64,000 bases of DNA. Source: Actinomycetes bacterium (GTDB taxonomy: Bacteria > Actinomycetota > Actinomycetes > Actinomycetales > Dermatophilaceae). The stretch covers positions 1-64,000 of the forward strand of contig JAKPEG010000087.1 of the NCBI GenBank assembly GCA_029552065.1, read 5' to 3'. Every line of letters begins with the position of its first letter. Within the stretch, counting starts at the first letter, position 1. The position numbers were made by a program, and so were the translations under genes. Positions 9,132-16,812 of the stretch are shown here, one piece after another. The notes beneath the pieces are model-generated. The model saw only the letters and a program-made list of their open reading frames with translations. It was not told where the DNA came from and ran no database searches.

Positions 9132-9851
9132 TCAACTGTCGGCCAGAGCCGCTTCGCCGAGGAAGGCGCGCAGCACCGACGCGTGCGAGCGGGCGGTATC
9201 GGCAGCCCCACTGAAGACGACCTCTCCGCGCGCGACGGCCACGACGTGGTCGGCGACCTCAAGCCCGGCCTCTGCATTCTGCTCGACCATGAGGATGCCG
9301 ATCCCCGAGTCGGCCATCGCCCGGACGTTGGCGAGGATGGTGTCGACCACCGTGGGCGCCAAACCCATCGACGGCTCGTCGAGCAGCATCACCCGGGGTT
9401 GGCCCATCAGGGCGCGTCCGAAGGCGAGCATCTGCTGTTCACCGCCGGACAGCAGCCCGGCGGCACCATTGCTGCGGTCGGCGAGGATGGGGAACATCGT
9501 GAGCACTTGCTCGAGCGTGGCCGCCATGTCGGCACGGCTGGCCGTGTACGCGCCCATGCGAAGGTTCTCCATGACGGTCAGCGGTGCAAACACCCGTCGC
9601 CCCTCGGGCACCAGGCTCACCCCGGAGCGGACCATGACGTGGGCCGGCCGCCCGGTGACGTCCTTGCCGTCGAGCATGACCTGGCCGCTGGTCGGTTGGT
9701 GCACGCCGGCCACCGAGCGCAAGGTCGTCGACTTCCCGGCCCCGTTGGCGCCCAGCACCAGGGTGACTTTGCCGGGCTGCACCTGCAGGCTGATCCCACG
9801 GACTGCCTCGATCTTGCCGTAGCCGGCGTGGAGCTCACGGACCTCAAGCAT
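9132..9851 (-). CDS. livF: Branched-chain-type ABC transporter ATP-binding protein (LivF-like)
   Basis: One of two ATPases of a HAAT-type importer, 239 aa. It has Walker A GANGAGKSTTLR near residue 35, the signature LLSGGEQQMLAFGRALM near 135, Walker B VMLLDEPSMGL near 155 and the H-loop replaced by EQNAEAGL near 190. It is the last gene of the five-gene leftward transport operon and its start overlaps livG. The importer type handles amino acids, but homologues near catabolic genes also carry aromatic or alicyclic acids. Confidence 0.93.
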   Translation of the reverse strand: MLEVRELHAGYGKIEAVRGISLQVQPGKVTLVLGANGAGKSTTLRSVAGVHQPTSGQVMLDGKDVTGRPAHVMVRSGVSLVPEGRRVFAPLTVMENLRMGAYTASRADMAATLEQVLTMFPILADRSNGAAGLLSGGEQQMLAFGRALMGQPRVMLLDEPSMGLAPTVVDTILANVRAMADSGIGILMVEQNAEAGLEVADHVVAVARGEVVFSGAADTARSHASVLRAFLGEAALADS

Positions 9852-10653
9852 GCTTGAACCTCTTTCCGAGGTAGGCCTGCTGGACCTGGGGGTCGCGCAC
9901 GACGTCGGTCGGGCGCCCCTCGGCGATGAGCCGGCCCATGTTCATGGCGAAGACGTAGTCGCAGGTGTCGACCATCATCTGCACGTCGTGTTCGACGAGC
10001 AGCATGGTCAGGCCCTCGTTGCGCAGGTCCTTGAGCAGGGTGGAGATCTCGCCGCGCTCGCGCTGGTTCATCCCGGCCACCGGCTCGTCCAGCAAGAGCA
10101 GTCGAGGGTCCAGGGCGAGCGCCCGGGCAATTTCGACCCGGCGCTGGGTGCCGTAGGACATCTCCGCAGGGCGCCAGTCGTCGAAGCCGCCCAGATTGGT
10201 CCGCTCGATCGCCGAGTCGACCGCCGCCGAGCCCGCGGTACCGAGGTTGCGCGTCCACCAGCCCAGAGTCCCCGTGGCCTTCGAGGCGTCGGCGCCGAGT
10301 TGGATGTTCTCCCGCACCGACAGGTCTGGCAGCAGACGCACCGTCTGGAACGTCCGGGCGATCCGCCGGGCCGCGATCTGCGAGGCCGGCACCTCCTGGA
10401 AGGGCTCGCCGTCGAAGAGGATCTCGCCCCGGGTGAGCGGGGTGAGCCGGGTCAGCGCGCCGAGAAGGGTGCTCTTGCCGGAGCCGTTGGGCCCGATGAT
10501 GCCGTAGATGCGCCCCTCGTCCATGCTGAGCGACACCCCGTCGACGGCCTTGACCCCCCCGAAGTGGACCGCCACGTCCACGGTCTGCAGGACCGGGGTG
10601 TTGGTGCGCCGGTCGCCGGCAGCCGGACTCGTGGTGGGCTCGGTCGTGCTCAT
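9844..10653 (-). CDS. livG: Branched-chain-type ABC transporter ATP-binding protein (LivG-like)
   Basis: Second ATPase of the importer, 269 aa. Walker A GPNGSGKSTLL near residue 55, signature MSYGTQRRVEIARAL near 160, Walker B LLLLDEPVAGM near 178, and the LivG-type C-terminal extension ending in VQQAYLGKRF. The start overlaps livM by 4 bp and its stop overlaps livF by 8 bp. The first 25 residues are an uncommon Thr/Pro-rich lead (TTEPTTSPAAGDRRTN), so a later start is possible. Confidence 0.93.
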   Translation of the reverse strand: MSTTEPTTSPAAGDRRTNTPVLQTVDVAVHFGGVKAVDGVSLSMDEGRIYGIIGPNGSGKSTLLGALTRLTPLTRGEILFDGEPFQEVPASQIAARRIARTFQTVRLLPDLSVRENIQLGADASKATGTLGWWTRNLGTAGSAAVDSAIERTNLGGFDDWRPAEMSYGTQRRVEIARALALDPRLLLLDEPVAGMNQRERGEISTLLKDLRNEGLTMLLVEHDVQMMVDTCDYVFAMNMGRLIAEGRPTDVVRDPQVQQAYLGKRFKHA

Positions 10654-11591
10654 CGCAGCCTCCCGGCGTCCTTGGCGGTGAGGTCGTCCAGAGCCACCGC
10701 CGACGCTTCGGTTGGCTCGGTGGTCGGTTGTTCCGGGGCGGTCCGCTGTGCGCGGCGACGTCGGTATGCCGCGCTGGTCACCAGCCCGTAGAGCCCGCCG
10801 GGGACGAAGATCGCGGCACCGGCGACGATGAGCCCGTAGACGACGTGTTGCAGTGAGCCGAGCCCGGCGAGGGCGGGCGGCAGCCAGGTGAAGATGACTG
10901 CCCCCAACAGAGCGCCCTTCCAGGACCGGGCCCCGCCGACGATGATCATCGTCAACGCCAGCACGATGAGGCCGAATCCGATGTCGCTGGGCGAGATGGT
11001 GCTGCGGACCAGCGACTGCAAGGCTCCGGCGACCCCGCCGAGCAGCCCGCTGAGGGTGAATACCGCGAGGCGGTAGCGGCGCACGTCGATGCCGACCGAC
11101 TGGGCGAGCTCCGGGTCGTCGCGGACCGCGTCGATGCGGCGCCCGACCCGGCCACGTTCGGTGAGTGCCACACCCACCACACCGAGTACGGCGAATGCGA
11201 CGAGGTGGACGATCGAGATGTCACTGAGCACGCCGAACAGGCCGGTGACCCCACCGGTAAGTTCCCCGCCGTTGGTGACGATGACCGACACGATGAGGTC
11301 GAAGGACACCGTCGACATCGCGAGGTAGAGCCCGGTGAGGCGGGCAACGATCAGCCCGAGCAGCAGCGAGATGACCATCGCGACCAGGCCACCGACGATG
11401 ACCGCGAGCCCGGCGGGCATCCCGGTCTTGAGCACGGTGATCGCGGCGACATAGGCCCCGATGCCATAGGAGCCGGCCCCGGCGAACGAGAAGACGCCGG
11501 CCCGCATCGGGACCTGCACGCTGAGCGCCAGCAGGATCCCGATGAAGGTGGACTGGATCAGGACAAGGTTGGCGGTGTAGAAGTCGCTCAC
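10650..11591 (-). CDS. livM: Branched-chain-type ABC transporter permease (LivM-like)
   Basis: Integral membrane permease, 313 aa, with about eight to nine hydrophobic segments beginning at NLVLIQSTFIGILLALSVQV. The family loop VRDDPELAQSVGIDVRRYRL (the ATPase-contacting EAA-like loop) lies near residue 165. The GTG at 11591 overlaps the livH stop (GTGA). The cytoplasmic C-terminus is long and charged (about 40 residues). It forms the channel with LivH. Confidence 0.92.
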   Translation of the reverse strand: MSDFYTANLVLIQSTFIGILLALSVQVPMRAGVFSFAGAGSYGIGAYVAAITVLKTGMPAGLAVIVGGLVAMVISLLLGLIVARLTGLYLAMSTVSFDLIVSVIVTNGGELTGGVTGLFGVLSDISIVHLVAFAVLGVVGVALTERGRVGRRIDAVRDDPELAQSVGIDVRRYRLAVFTLSGLLGGVAGALQSLVRSTISPSDIGFGLIVLALTMIIVGGARSWKGALLGAVIFTWLPPALAGLGSLQHVVYGLIVAGAAIFVPGGLYGLVTSAAYRRRRAQRTAPEQPTTEPTEASAVALDDLTAKDAGRLR

Positions 11592-12478
11592 GTCCGGCGC
11601 ACCTCCTTGCGCCCGAACAGACCCGCCGGCCGTATCAGCAGGACGAGGAAGATGAGTCCGAAGGCCACCGCGTCGACCCAGAGCCCACTGGTCCGGGTGA
11701 GGACGAGGGTCTCGGTGACGGCGAGCAAGAGGGCCCCGATGACGACGCCCCCAGTCGAGCCGACACCGCCGAGGATGATGCACGCGAAGGCCTTGATGAG
11801 CAGCGTGTCGCCGCTCTCCGGGGCGATTGCGCCGAGGGTGTAGGTGAACAGGCAGCCGGCCAGTCCGGCAAGCCCGCCGGAGACGGCCATCACGCCGAGG
11901 GCGAGACGGCGTCGGTCGACCCCCATGATCGAGGCGACCTCACTGTCGACGCCGATGGCGCGCAGCGCCAGGCCGTGTCGTGAGCGGCGCAGCCACCAGG
12001 CGGTCCCGGCCGCGAGTGCGGCGGCGAAGGCGATGGTGATGAGTAGGACGTTGGTGCCCCGCAGACCGGCGAACTCCCACGTGGTGGTCTGGAAGGTCGA
12101 GGCGCTGAACCCGAACGGGTTGCTCTTGGTGTGGTCTTGGGCCACGGCCAGCGGGATGATCGCCACCCCCATGCCACCAATGAGGATCTGCATCTCGGCC
12201 GTGCGGCGGTCCCGGGCGCGTTTGATGATCTGCTCGAAGGCGAGCACCTGGATGAGGAAGGACAGCACGGCCCCGACGGCAACGCAGATGAGCAGCACCG
12301 GCAGGAAGCCCAGGGGCGAGTGTTCGAGCGCGACCGAGGCGCTGAACGCCGCGAACATGAAGATCGAGCCGTGCGAGAAGTTGAGGATGTCGATGGTGCC
12401 CCAGGTGAGGCTCATCCCCAACGCGAAGAGCAGATAGATCGAGGCGAGCCCCACAGCTCCGAGGAGGTCTTGCAGCAC
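11588..12478 (-). CDS. livH: Branched-chain-type ABC transporter permease (LivH-like)
   Basis: Integral membrane permease, 296 aa, starting with LGAVGLASIYLLFALGMSLTWGTIDILNFSHG, the classic LivH N-terminus. The loop ALRAIGVDSEVASIMGVD near residue 185 is the cytoplasmic coupling region. The start is GTG with GGAAGG close upstream. A 104-bp gap with a perfect 14-bp hairpin separates it from the binding-protein gene. Confidence 0.92.
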   Translation of the reverse strand: MLQDLLGAVGLASIYLLFALGMSLTWGTIDILNFSHGSIFMFAAFSASVALEHSPLGFLPVLLICVAVGAVLSFLIQVLAFEQIIKRARDRRTAEMQILIGGMGVAIIPLAVAQDHTKSNPFGFSASTFQTTTWEFAGLRGTNVLLITIAFAAALAAGTAWWLRRSRHGLALRAIGVDSEVASIMGVDRRRLALGVMAVSGGLAGLAGCLFTYTLGAIAPESGDTLLIKAFACIILGGVGSTGGVVIGALLLAVTETLVLTRTSGLWVDAVAFGLIFLVLLIRPAGLFGRKEVRRT

Positions 12479-12530
12479 CGTCCGTCCTTCCGTTCGTCGG
12501 TATGCCGCCGGCCCGATATGCGCCGAAGGC

Positions 12531-12574
12531 GGTCGGCCGCGGGGTGAGGTGGTGTGCCCGCCCCGCGGCCGACC
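12531..12574. terminator. Strong intercistronic hairpin between binding protein and livH
   Basis: GGTCGGCCGCGGGG (12531-12544) pairs perfectly with CCCCGCGGCCGACC (12561-12574) around a 16-base loop. No U-run follows, so it is more likely a partial terminator or 3'-end stabiliser than a classical intrinsic terminator. Located just after the binding-protein stop, it could let that gene be expressed more than the permeases. Confidence 0.6.
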
Positions 12575-12582
12575 GGTCGGGC

Positions 12583-13773
12583 TCAGCTGCCGGAGCCCTC
12601 GTAGAGCAGCACCTCGTTGGTGCCGTCGTAGCGGATCATCACGCCGGGCACGACGATCTCGCGGTCTTTCCAGGTGAGGCCGGTGCCCAGCGCCCCGTCG
12701 AAGCTCTGCCCGGAGACCGTGCCCATCGCGGTCTTGATCGCGGCCCGGTCGGCGTTGCCTGCGGCCTTGATCGACTTGGCGAGGAACCAGGCGGCGTCAT
12801 AGGCCTCGGCCGCGTAGTTGAGCGGGTTCTCGCCGGGGTTACTCGCCTGGTAGAGGGTGACGAACTTCTGCGAGGACGGCGCCTTCTGTTGGTAATTGAA
12901 GTCGGTTGGCCAGACCATGCCGGCACCGTCGGCACCGGCCGGCTTGAGGTTGCCGGCGCTGGCCCCGCTGTTGCCGAGCACGTCCCCGGTGTAGCCGGCT
13001 TGGCGCAGTTGCTTCATCGCCGTGGGGTTCGCCGGGCCCACCAGCAGGATCGCCACGGCGTCGGGCTTGCTGGCGAGCACCTGGGAGATCGGCGCGGTGA
13101 AGTCCTGGGTGGTGCCCTGGGTGGCCACGGTCGTGGTGACCGTCATCCCGAGTTCCTGGGCGATGGCCGGCAGGGCCTTGGTGCCGATGTCGACGAGGGT
13201 CGGAGCCGCGGCGGTGTGGATGATGCCGATCGACTTCCAGCCCTTGTCCTTGATGAACTTCTTGACGTTGCCGTAGTAGTTGCGCATCAGCGGGGTGGCC
13301 CGGTACGTGGCGTCGCCGACGATGACGCCGTCGCTGCCGGCCTGGGTGTAGATCGTCGGCACCCCGGCCTGCTGGACGAGCGGCGACATGGCGACCGCCT
13401 CCTGGCTGGACACCGACCCGAAGATCGCGCTGATCGACTTGTCGGCGATCGCCGTGGAGGCGGCCGAGGCGGCCGTCTTGATGTCGCCCTTGGTGTCGAC
13501 CTTGGACAGCGTGAGCGTCGTGCCGCCGAGGAACTTCGTGTCGTTGATCTCCTTGATCGCCAACTCGTAGCCCTTGTTCGCCGCCAGCCCGGCGAAGGCA
13601 GCCGGCCCCGTCTGCGGGTTGATCGACACGACGTTGACCGTGGCCGGCATACCGCCGGCGGTGCTGCTCGCGCCCCCGCTAGAACTCGAACAGCCCGCCG
13701 CTAGCCCGAGTGCCACTGCGGCGGTCAACGCGACGGCACTGCGCCGTCCCAGACGTACTGCCGTCAGGTCCAT
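12583..13773 (-). CDS. ABC transporter substrate-binding lipoprotein, branched-chain amino acid type
   Basis: Periplasmic-type binding protein (Peripla_BP_6), 396 aa. The start at 13773 has AAGGAGG directly upstream. The signal is RRSAVALTAAVALGLAAGC, with lipobox LAAGC placing the lipid-anchored Cys near residue 28, then a Ser/Gly-rich linker. The mature part begins VNVVSINPQTGPAAF and contains the ligand loop IFGSVSSQEAVAMSPLVQQAG. It is the first gene of the transport operon and sets substrate specificity. The P450 and CoA genes nearby suggest an organic acid, not leucine. Confidence 0.93.
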   Translation of the reverse strand: MDLTAVRLGRRSAVALTAAVALGLAAGCSSSSGGASSTAGGMPATVNVVSINPQTGPAAFAGLAANKGYELAIKEINDTKFLGGTTLTLSKVDTKGDIKTAASAASTAIADKSISAIFGSVSSQEAVAMSPLVQQAGVPTIYTQAGSDGVIVGDATYRATPLMRNYYGNVKKFIKDKGWKSIGIIHTAAAPTLVDIGTKALPAIAQELGMTVTTTVATQGTTQDFTAPISQVLASKPDAVAILLVGPANPTAMKQLRQAGYTGDVLGNSGASAGNLKPAGADGAGMVWPTDFNYQQKAPSSQKFVTLYQASNPGENPLNYAAEAYDAAWFLAKSIKAAGNADRAAIKTAMGTVSGQSFDGALGTGLTWKDREIVVPGVMIRYDGTNEVLLYEGSGS

Positions 13774-13797
13774 CTCGTCCTCCTTGAGGGTATTCAT

Positions 13798-13819
13798 GCA
13801 CATGATTCGCATGATGTGC
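13798..13819. promoter_or_regulatory. 22-bp palindrome upstream of the transport operon
   Basis: The 22-mer from 13798 has perfect 6-bp outer arms (GCACAT and ATGTGC) and 9 of 11 symmetric positions overall. It sits 25 bp before the binding-protein start, in the place expected for an operator. The nearby FadR-like or winged-helix regulators are possible binders. Confidence 0.5.
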
Positions 13820-13915
13820 CGACTCTACGGGTGGGGGAGTGGTCTGTAAAGCGCCGGACGCCAAGTTCGTGCTGATCGGTATGCCGTGGCCGACCCGCCC
13901 CGCCCCTGCGAGTCG

Positions 13916-14110
13916 TCAGTCCGCGATCTCGATGGCCAACTCGGGGCAACTGTCGGCGGCCAGCCGGACCGCGTCCTGCTCGGCCTCGGGGACCTCGGAG
14001 TCCTTGACGTAGGCGTGTCCGTCCTCCTCGCGCGGGAAGAACCACGTCGGGGCGCTGAGCCGGCACAGCCCGTGACCCTGGCAGCGCTCTTCGTTGACCC
14101 GGACCTGCAT
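13916..14110 (-). CDS. [3Fe-4S]-type ferredoxin
   Basis: Small electron carrier of 64 aa. Cysteines are arranged as C-Q-G-H-G-L-C near residue 10 and DSCPE near 56. The missing second Cys of the 4Fe motif (His/Gly instead) is the usual mark of P450-serving [3Fe-4S] ferredoxins. The start at 14110 has GGGAGG upstream. It is divergent from the P450 gene and reads toward the transporter, so its promoter is shared with the P450. It presumably passes electrons from the reductase at 15552-16811 to the P450. Confidence 0.92.
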   Translation of the reverse strand: MQVRVNEERCQGHGLCRLSAPTWFFPREEDGHAYVKDSEVPEAEQDAVRLAADSCPELAIEIAD

Positions 14111-14167
14111 GGTGGCCTCCCTTAGATCGGTGGTGCGTGAGCGAGGGGTTTGACAATCCAGAATTAG

Positions 14168-14182
14168 TATAACCATAATCAC
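14168..14182 (+). promoter_or_regulatory. Candidate shared operator/promoter element (TAACCATAATCA, copy 2)
   Basis: GTATAACCATAATCA lies in the 124-bp divergent region between the ferredoxin and P450 genes. TTGACA at 14150-14155 and CATAAT at 14175-14180 (19-bp spacing) could form the P450 promoter, with the shared motif overlapping its -10 region. Confidence 0.5.
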
Positions 14183-14234
14183 TGATAGAAGCCACCGCCG
14201 TGCGCCGCCGCGGCTGACGCGAGAGGGAACCACC

Positions 14235-15497
14235 GTGACTGACACGAGCCAGCCCACCGCAGCCGGACGCTGCCCGGTCGTCCACTTCGACCACAACTCC
14301 GAGGCGCACTCCGCAGACCCGGCCGGCTCGTACAAGCGGCTGCGCGAGGAGCACCCGGTGGCCTGGTCCGAGTCCCACGGGGGTTACTGGGTGCTCTCGG
14401 GCTACCAGTCGGTCTTCGAGGCGGCCCGCGATGACGCCACCTTCTCCTCCGAGCGCAACACGCACGGCGGCGAAGGGCTGTCGGTGGTCATCCCGAAGAC
14501 ACCGATGCACTTCCACATCCCCATCGAGATCGACCCGCCCGAGTTCCGCAAGTGGCGCAAGCTGGTCAACCCGATCACCGCACCGGCCGCCGTCGAGCGG
14601 ATGGAGACGATGGTCGTCAAGTACGTCACCTGGTTCATCGACGAGATCATCGAGCAGGGCCAGTGCGACATGGCCGAGGTGATCGGCGTCCCCTCGGTCG
14701 TCACCGTCGACTGGATCGGCCTGGACCCCAAGGACTGGAAGCGCTACGCCTTCGCCCACCGGGCGGCGCTCGCCGAGATCCCCGGCACGGACAACTGGCA
14801 GCGGGCCATCGAGGTCGAGTTCCCCTACATCAACGCCCGCACCTGGGAGGCCATCGCCGACCGCCGGGCCAACCCGACCGACGACATCATCAGCTACTTC
14901 GTCCAGCAGGAGATCGACGGCCGGCCGCTCACCGACGACGAGGTCTTCTCCATCGTCGACCTGCTGCTGGCCGGCGGGGTGGCGACCACCGCCTCGCTCG
15001 TCTCCAACACCGTGGTCTGGCTCTACCAGAACCAGGACGTGCGCCAACGGCTCATCGACGACCCCAGCCTCATCGACAAGGCGATCGAGGAGTTCCTGCG
15101 CTACTTCTCCCCCACCCAGGCGCTGGCCCGGACGGTCACCGGCGACACCGAGTTCCTCGGCTGCCCGATGAAGGAGGGCGACCGGGTGCTGCTGTCCTGG
15201 GCCTCGGCCAACCGCGACTCGGCACAGTTCGAGCGCCCGGACGAGGTGGACATCACCCGCTGGCCCAACCGGCATACCGCGTTCGGCATCGGCGTGCACC
15301 GCTGCGCCGGCTCCAACCTCGGCCGATTCATGGCCAAGGAGCTGCTCACCCAGATCCTCACCCGGATGCCGGACTACGTCATCGACCTCGAGGCCCTCGA
15401 GGCCTACCCGCACCAGGGCACCAACACCGGGTGGCAGCGCATTCCGGCGACCTACACGCCCGGTCCGCGCCGGCTCACCGAGCCGGTCGAGCTCTGA
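14235..15497 (+). CDS. Cytochrome P450
   Basis: Heme monooxygenase of 420 aa, soluble bacterial type. The heme loop FGIGVHRCAGSNLGR has the ligand Cys near residue 356. The ExxR motif is in EEFLRYF near 285. The I-helix reads LLLAGGVATTASL near 246-252. The usual acidic residue before the conserved Thr ([AG]-G-x-[DE]-T) is Ala here, which is unusual for proton delivery. The GTG start is preceded by GAGAGGGA. Its partners are the ferredoxin (divergent) and the reductase 54 bp downstream. It probably hydroxylates the imported compound. CYP family not assigned. Confidence 0.95.
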   Translation: MTDTSQPTAAGRCPVVHFDHNSEAHSADPAGSYKRLREEHPVAWSESHGGYWVLSGYQSVFEAARDDATFSSERNTHGGEGLSVVIPKTPMHFHIPIEIDPPEFRKWRKLVNPITAPAAVERMETMVVKYVTWFIDEIIEQGQCDMAEVIGVPSVVTVDWIGLDPKDWKRYAFAHRAALAEIPGTDNWQRAIEVEFPYINARTWEAIADRRANPTDDIISYFVQQEIDGRPLTDDEVFSIVDLLLAGGVATTASLVSNTVVWLYQNQDVRQRLIDDPSLIDKAIEEFLRYFSPTQALARTVTGDTEFLGCPMKEGDRVLLSWASANRDSAQFERPDEVDITRWPNRHTAFGIGVHRCAGSNLGRFMAKELLTQILTRMPDYVIDLEALEAYPHQGTNTGWQRIPATYTPGPRRLTEPVEL

Positions 15498-15551
15498 GCG
15501 GTATGCCGCCGAGGCAGCACGGGGTCCGCACCGTCCCGAGAGCCGCACGCC

Positions 15552-16811
15552 ATGGCGGCTGAGCCGGGCCAGCCCGGTGCGGCCGGCGAGGGGATCCTCG
15601 TCGTCGGTGCCGGGCTGGCCGGGCTGCGCACCGCCGAAGCGCTGCGCAGCAATGGCTATTCGGGCCCCCTCGAGATCGTCGGCGCCGAGCCACACCTGCC
15701 CTACAACCGTCCGCCGCTGTCCAAGCAGGCGCTGGCTACCGGACCGAGCCTGGACACCCTGGTCTACCCGCGCCGGCCAACCGTCGCCGACGTCACCTGG
15801 ACGTTGGGCCGGGCCGCACTGGCCGCCGACCTCGACCGGCGCACCGTCACCCTCGACGACGGCACGAGCCGTGCCTTCACCGGGCTGGTCATCGCCACCG
15901 GAGTCCGGTCCCGGCGGCTCGGCCTGGGCCGCGATGGCGCCGAGCCGATGCTGCTGCGCACCCTCGACGACGCGATTGAGTTGCGTGCCGAGCTCGGCCC
16001 GGGTGTGCGGCTCGTCATCGTCGGGGCCGGCTTCATCGGCTGCGAGGTCGCCGCGACCGCTGCCGGGCTCGGCGCCGAGGTGCTCGTCGTCGACCCGCTG
16101 CCGGCACCACTGGCCGGCGTGCTCGGGCGACGGCTCGGCGACGCGGTCCGAGCCCGGCTCGAAGCGCTCGGGGTGTACGTCCGCACCGACACCGCGGTCC
16201 GCGCCGTCACTGTCGGCACCGACCTCGCCGAGCCGGCCCGCTATGCCGTGCACCTGGCGCCCGCCGACGGGTCGGCAGCCGAGCCCGACCCGGTGCCGGC
16301 CGATGTCGTCCTCGAAGCCGTCGGGTCGGTCCCCAACGTCGACTGGCTCGCCGGCACCGGCCTCGAGCTGAGTGCCGGGGTGCGGTGCGATGAGGCACAC
16401 CGGGTGCTTCGCGACGGCATACCGCTGCCGTATGCCGTCGCCGTCGGCGACGTCGCCCGGCTGCCGCACCCGCTGCTCGGCGAGCTGCGGATCGAACACT
16501 GGACCTGGCCCGGCGACACCGCCGCGCGCTCGGCCCGGAGTCTGCTGGCCGGGCTCGGGCGGGGCGAGCCGCCGCAAGACCCGCTCACCGCCCTCCCGAG
16601 CTTCTGGAGCGACCTGCCCGGCGGCCGCATCCAGTCCTTCGGGTTGCCCCAGCGCGGACACGCCGACGTCCGGCTGCTCGAGGGCGACTGGGACGGCGAG
16701 TGCGCCGTCGGCTACCACGTCGACGGGCGGCTGGTCGGGGTCGCCCTGATCGGTCTTGCCCGGCGAATGATGCACTACCGCGAAGCGCTGCTGCACGACC
16801 TCACGGTCTGA
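15552..16811 (+). CDS. FAD-dependent ferredoxin reductase
   Basis: NAD(P)H:ferredoxin reductase of the putidaredoxin-reductase type, 419 aa. The FAD site is GILVVGAGLAGLRTAEALR near residue 14, followed by PYNRPPLSKQAL. The NAD(P) site is RLVIVGAGFIGCEVAATAAG near 157. The FAD-binding DVARLP lies near 300 and a C-terminal reductase domain follows. The Ala in the second GxGxxG-x5-G/A motif does not decide NADH or NADPH. It completes a three-component P450 system with the two genes before it. Confidence 0.93.
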   Translation: MAAEPGQPGAAGEGILVVGAGLAGLRTAEALRSNGYSGPLEIVGAEPHLPYNRPPLSKQALATGPSLDTLVYPRRPTVADVTWTLGRAALAADLDRRTVTLDDGTSRAFTGLVIATGVRSRRLGLGRDGAEPMLLRTLDDAIELRAELGPGVRLVIVGAGFIGCEVAATAAGLGAEVLVVDPLPAPLAGVLGRRLGDAVRARLEALGVYVRTDTAVRAVTVGTDLAEPARYAVHLAPADGSAAEPDPVPADVVLEAVGSVPNVDWLAGTGLELSAGVRCDEAHRVLRDGIPLPYAVAVGDVARLPHPLLGELRIEHWTWPGDTAARSARSLLAGLGRGEPPQDPLTALPSFWSDLPGGRIQSFGLPQRGHADVRLLEGDWDGECAVGYHVDGRLVGVALIGLARRMMHYREALLHDLTV

Positions 16812-16812
16812 C

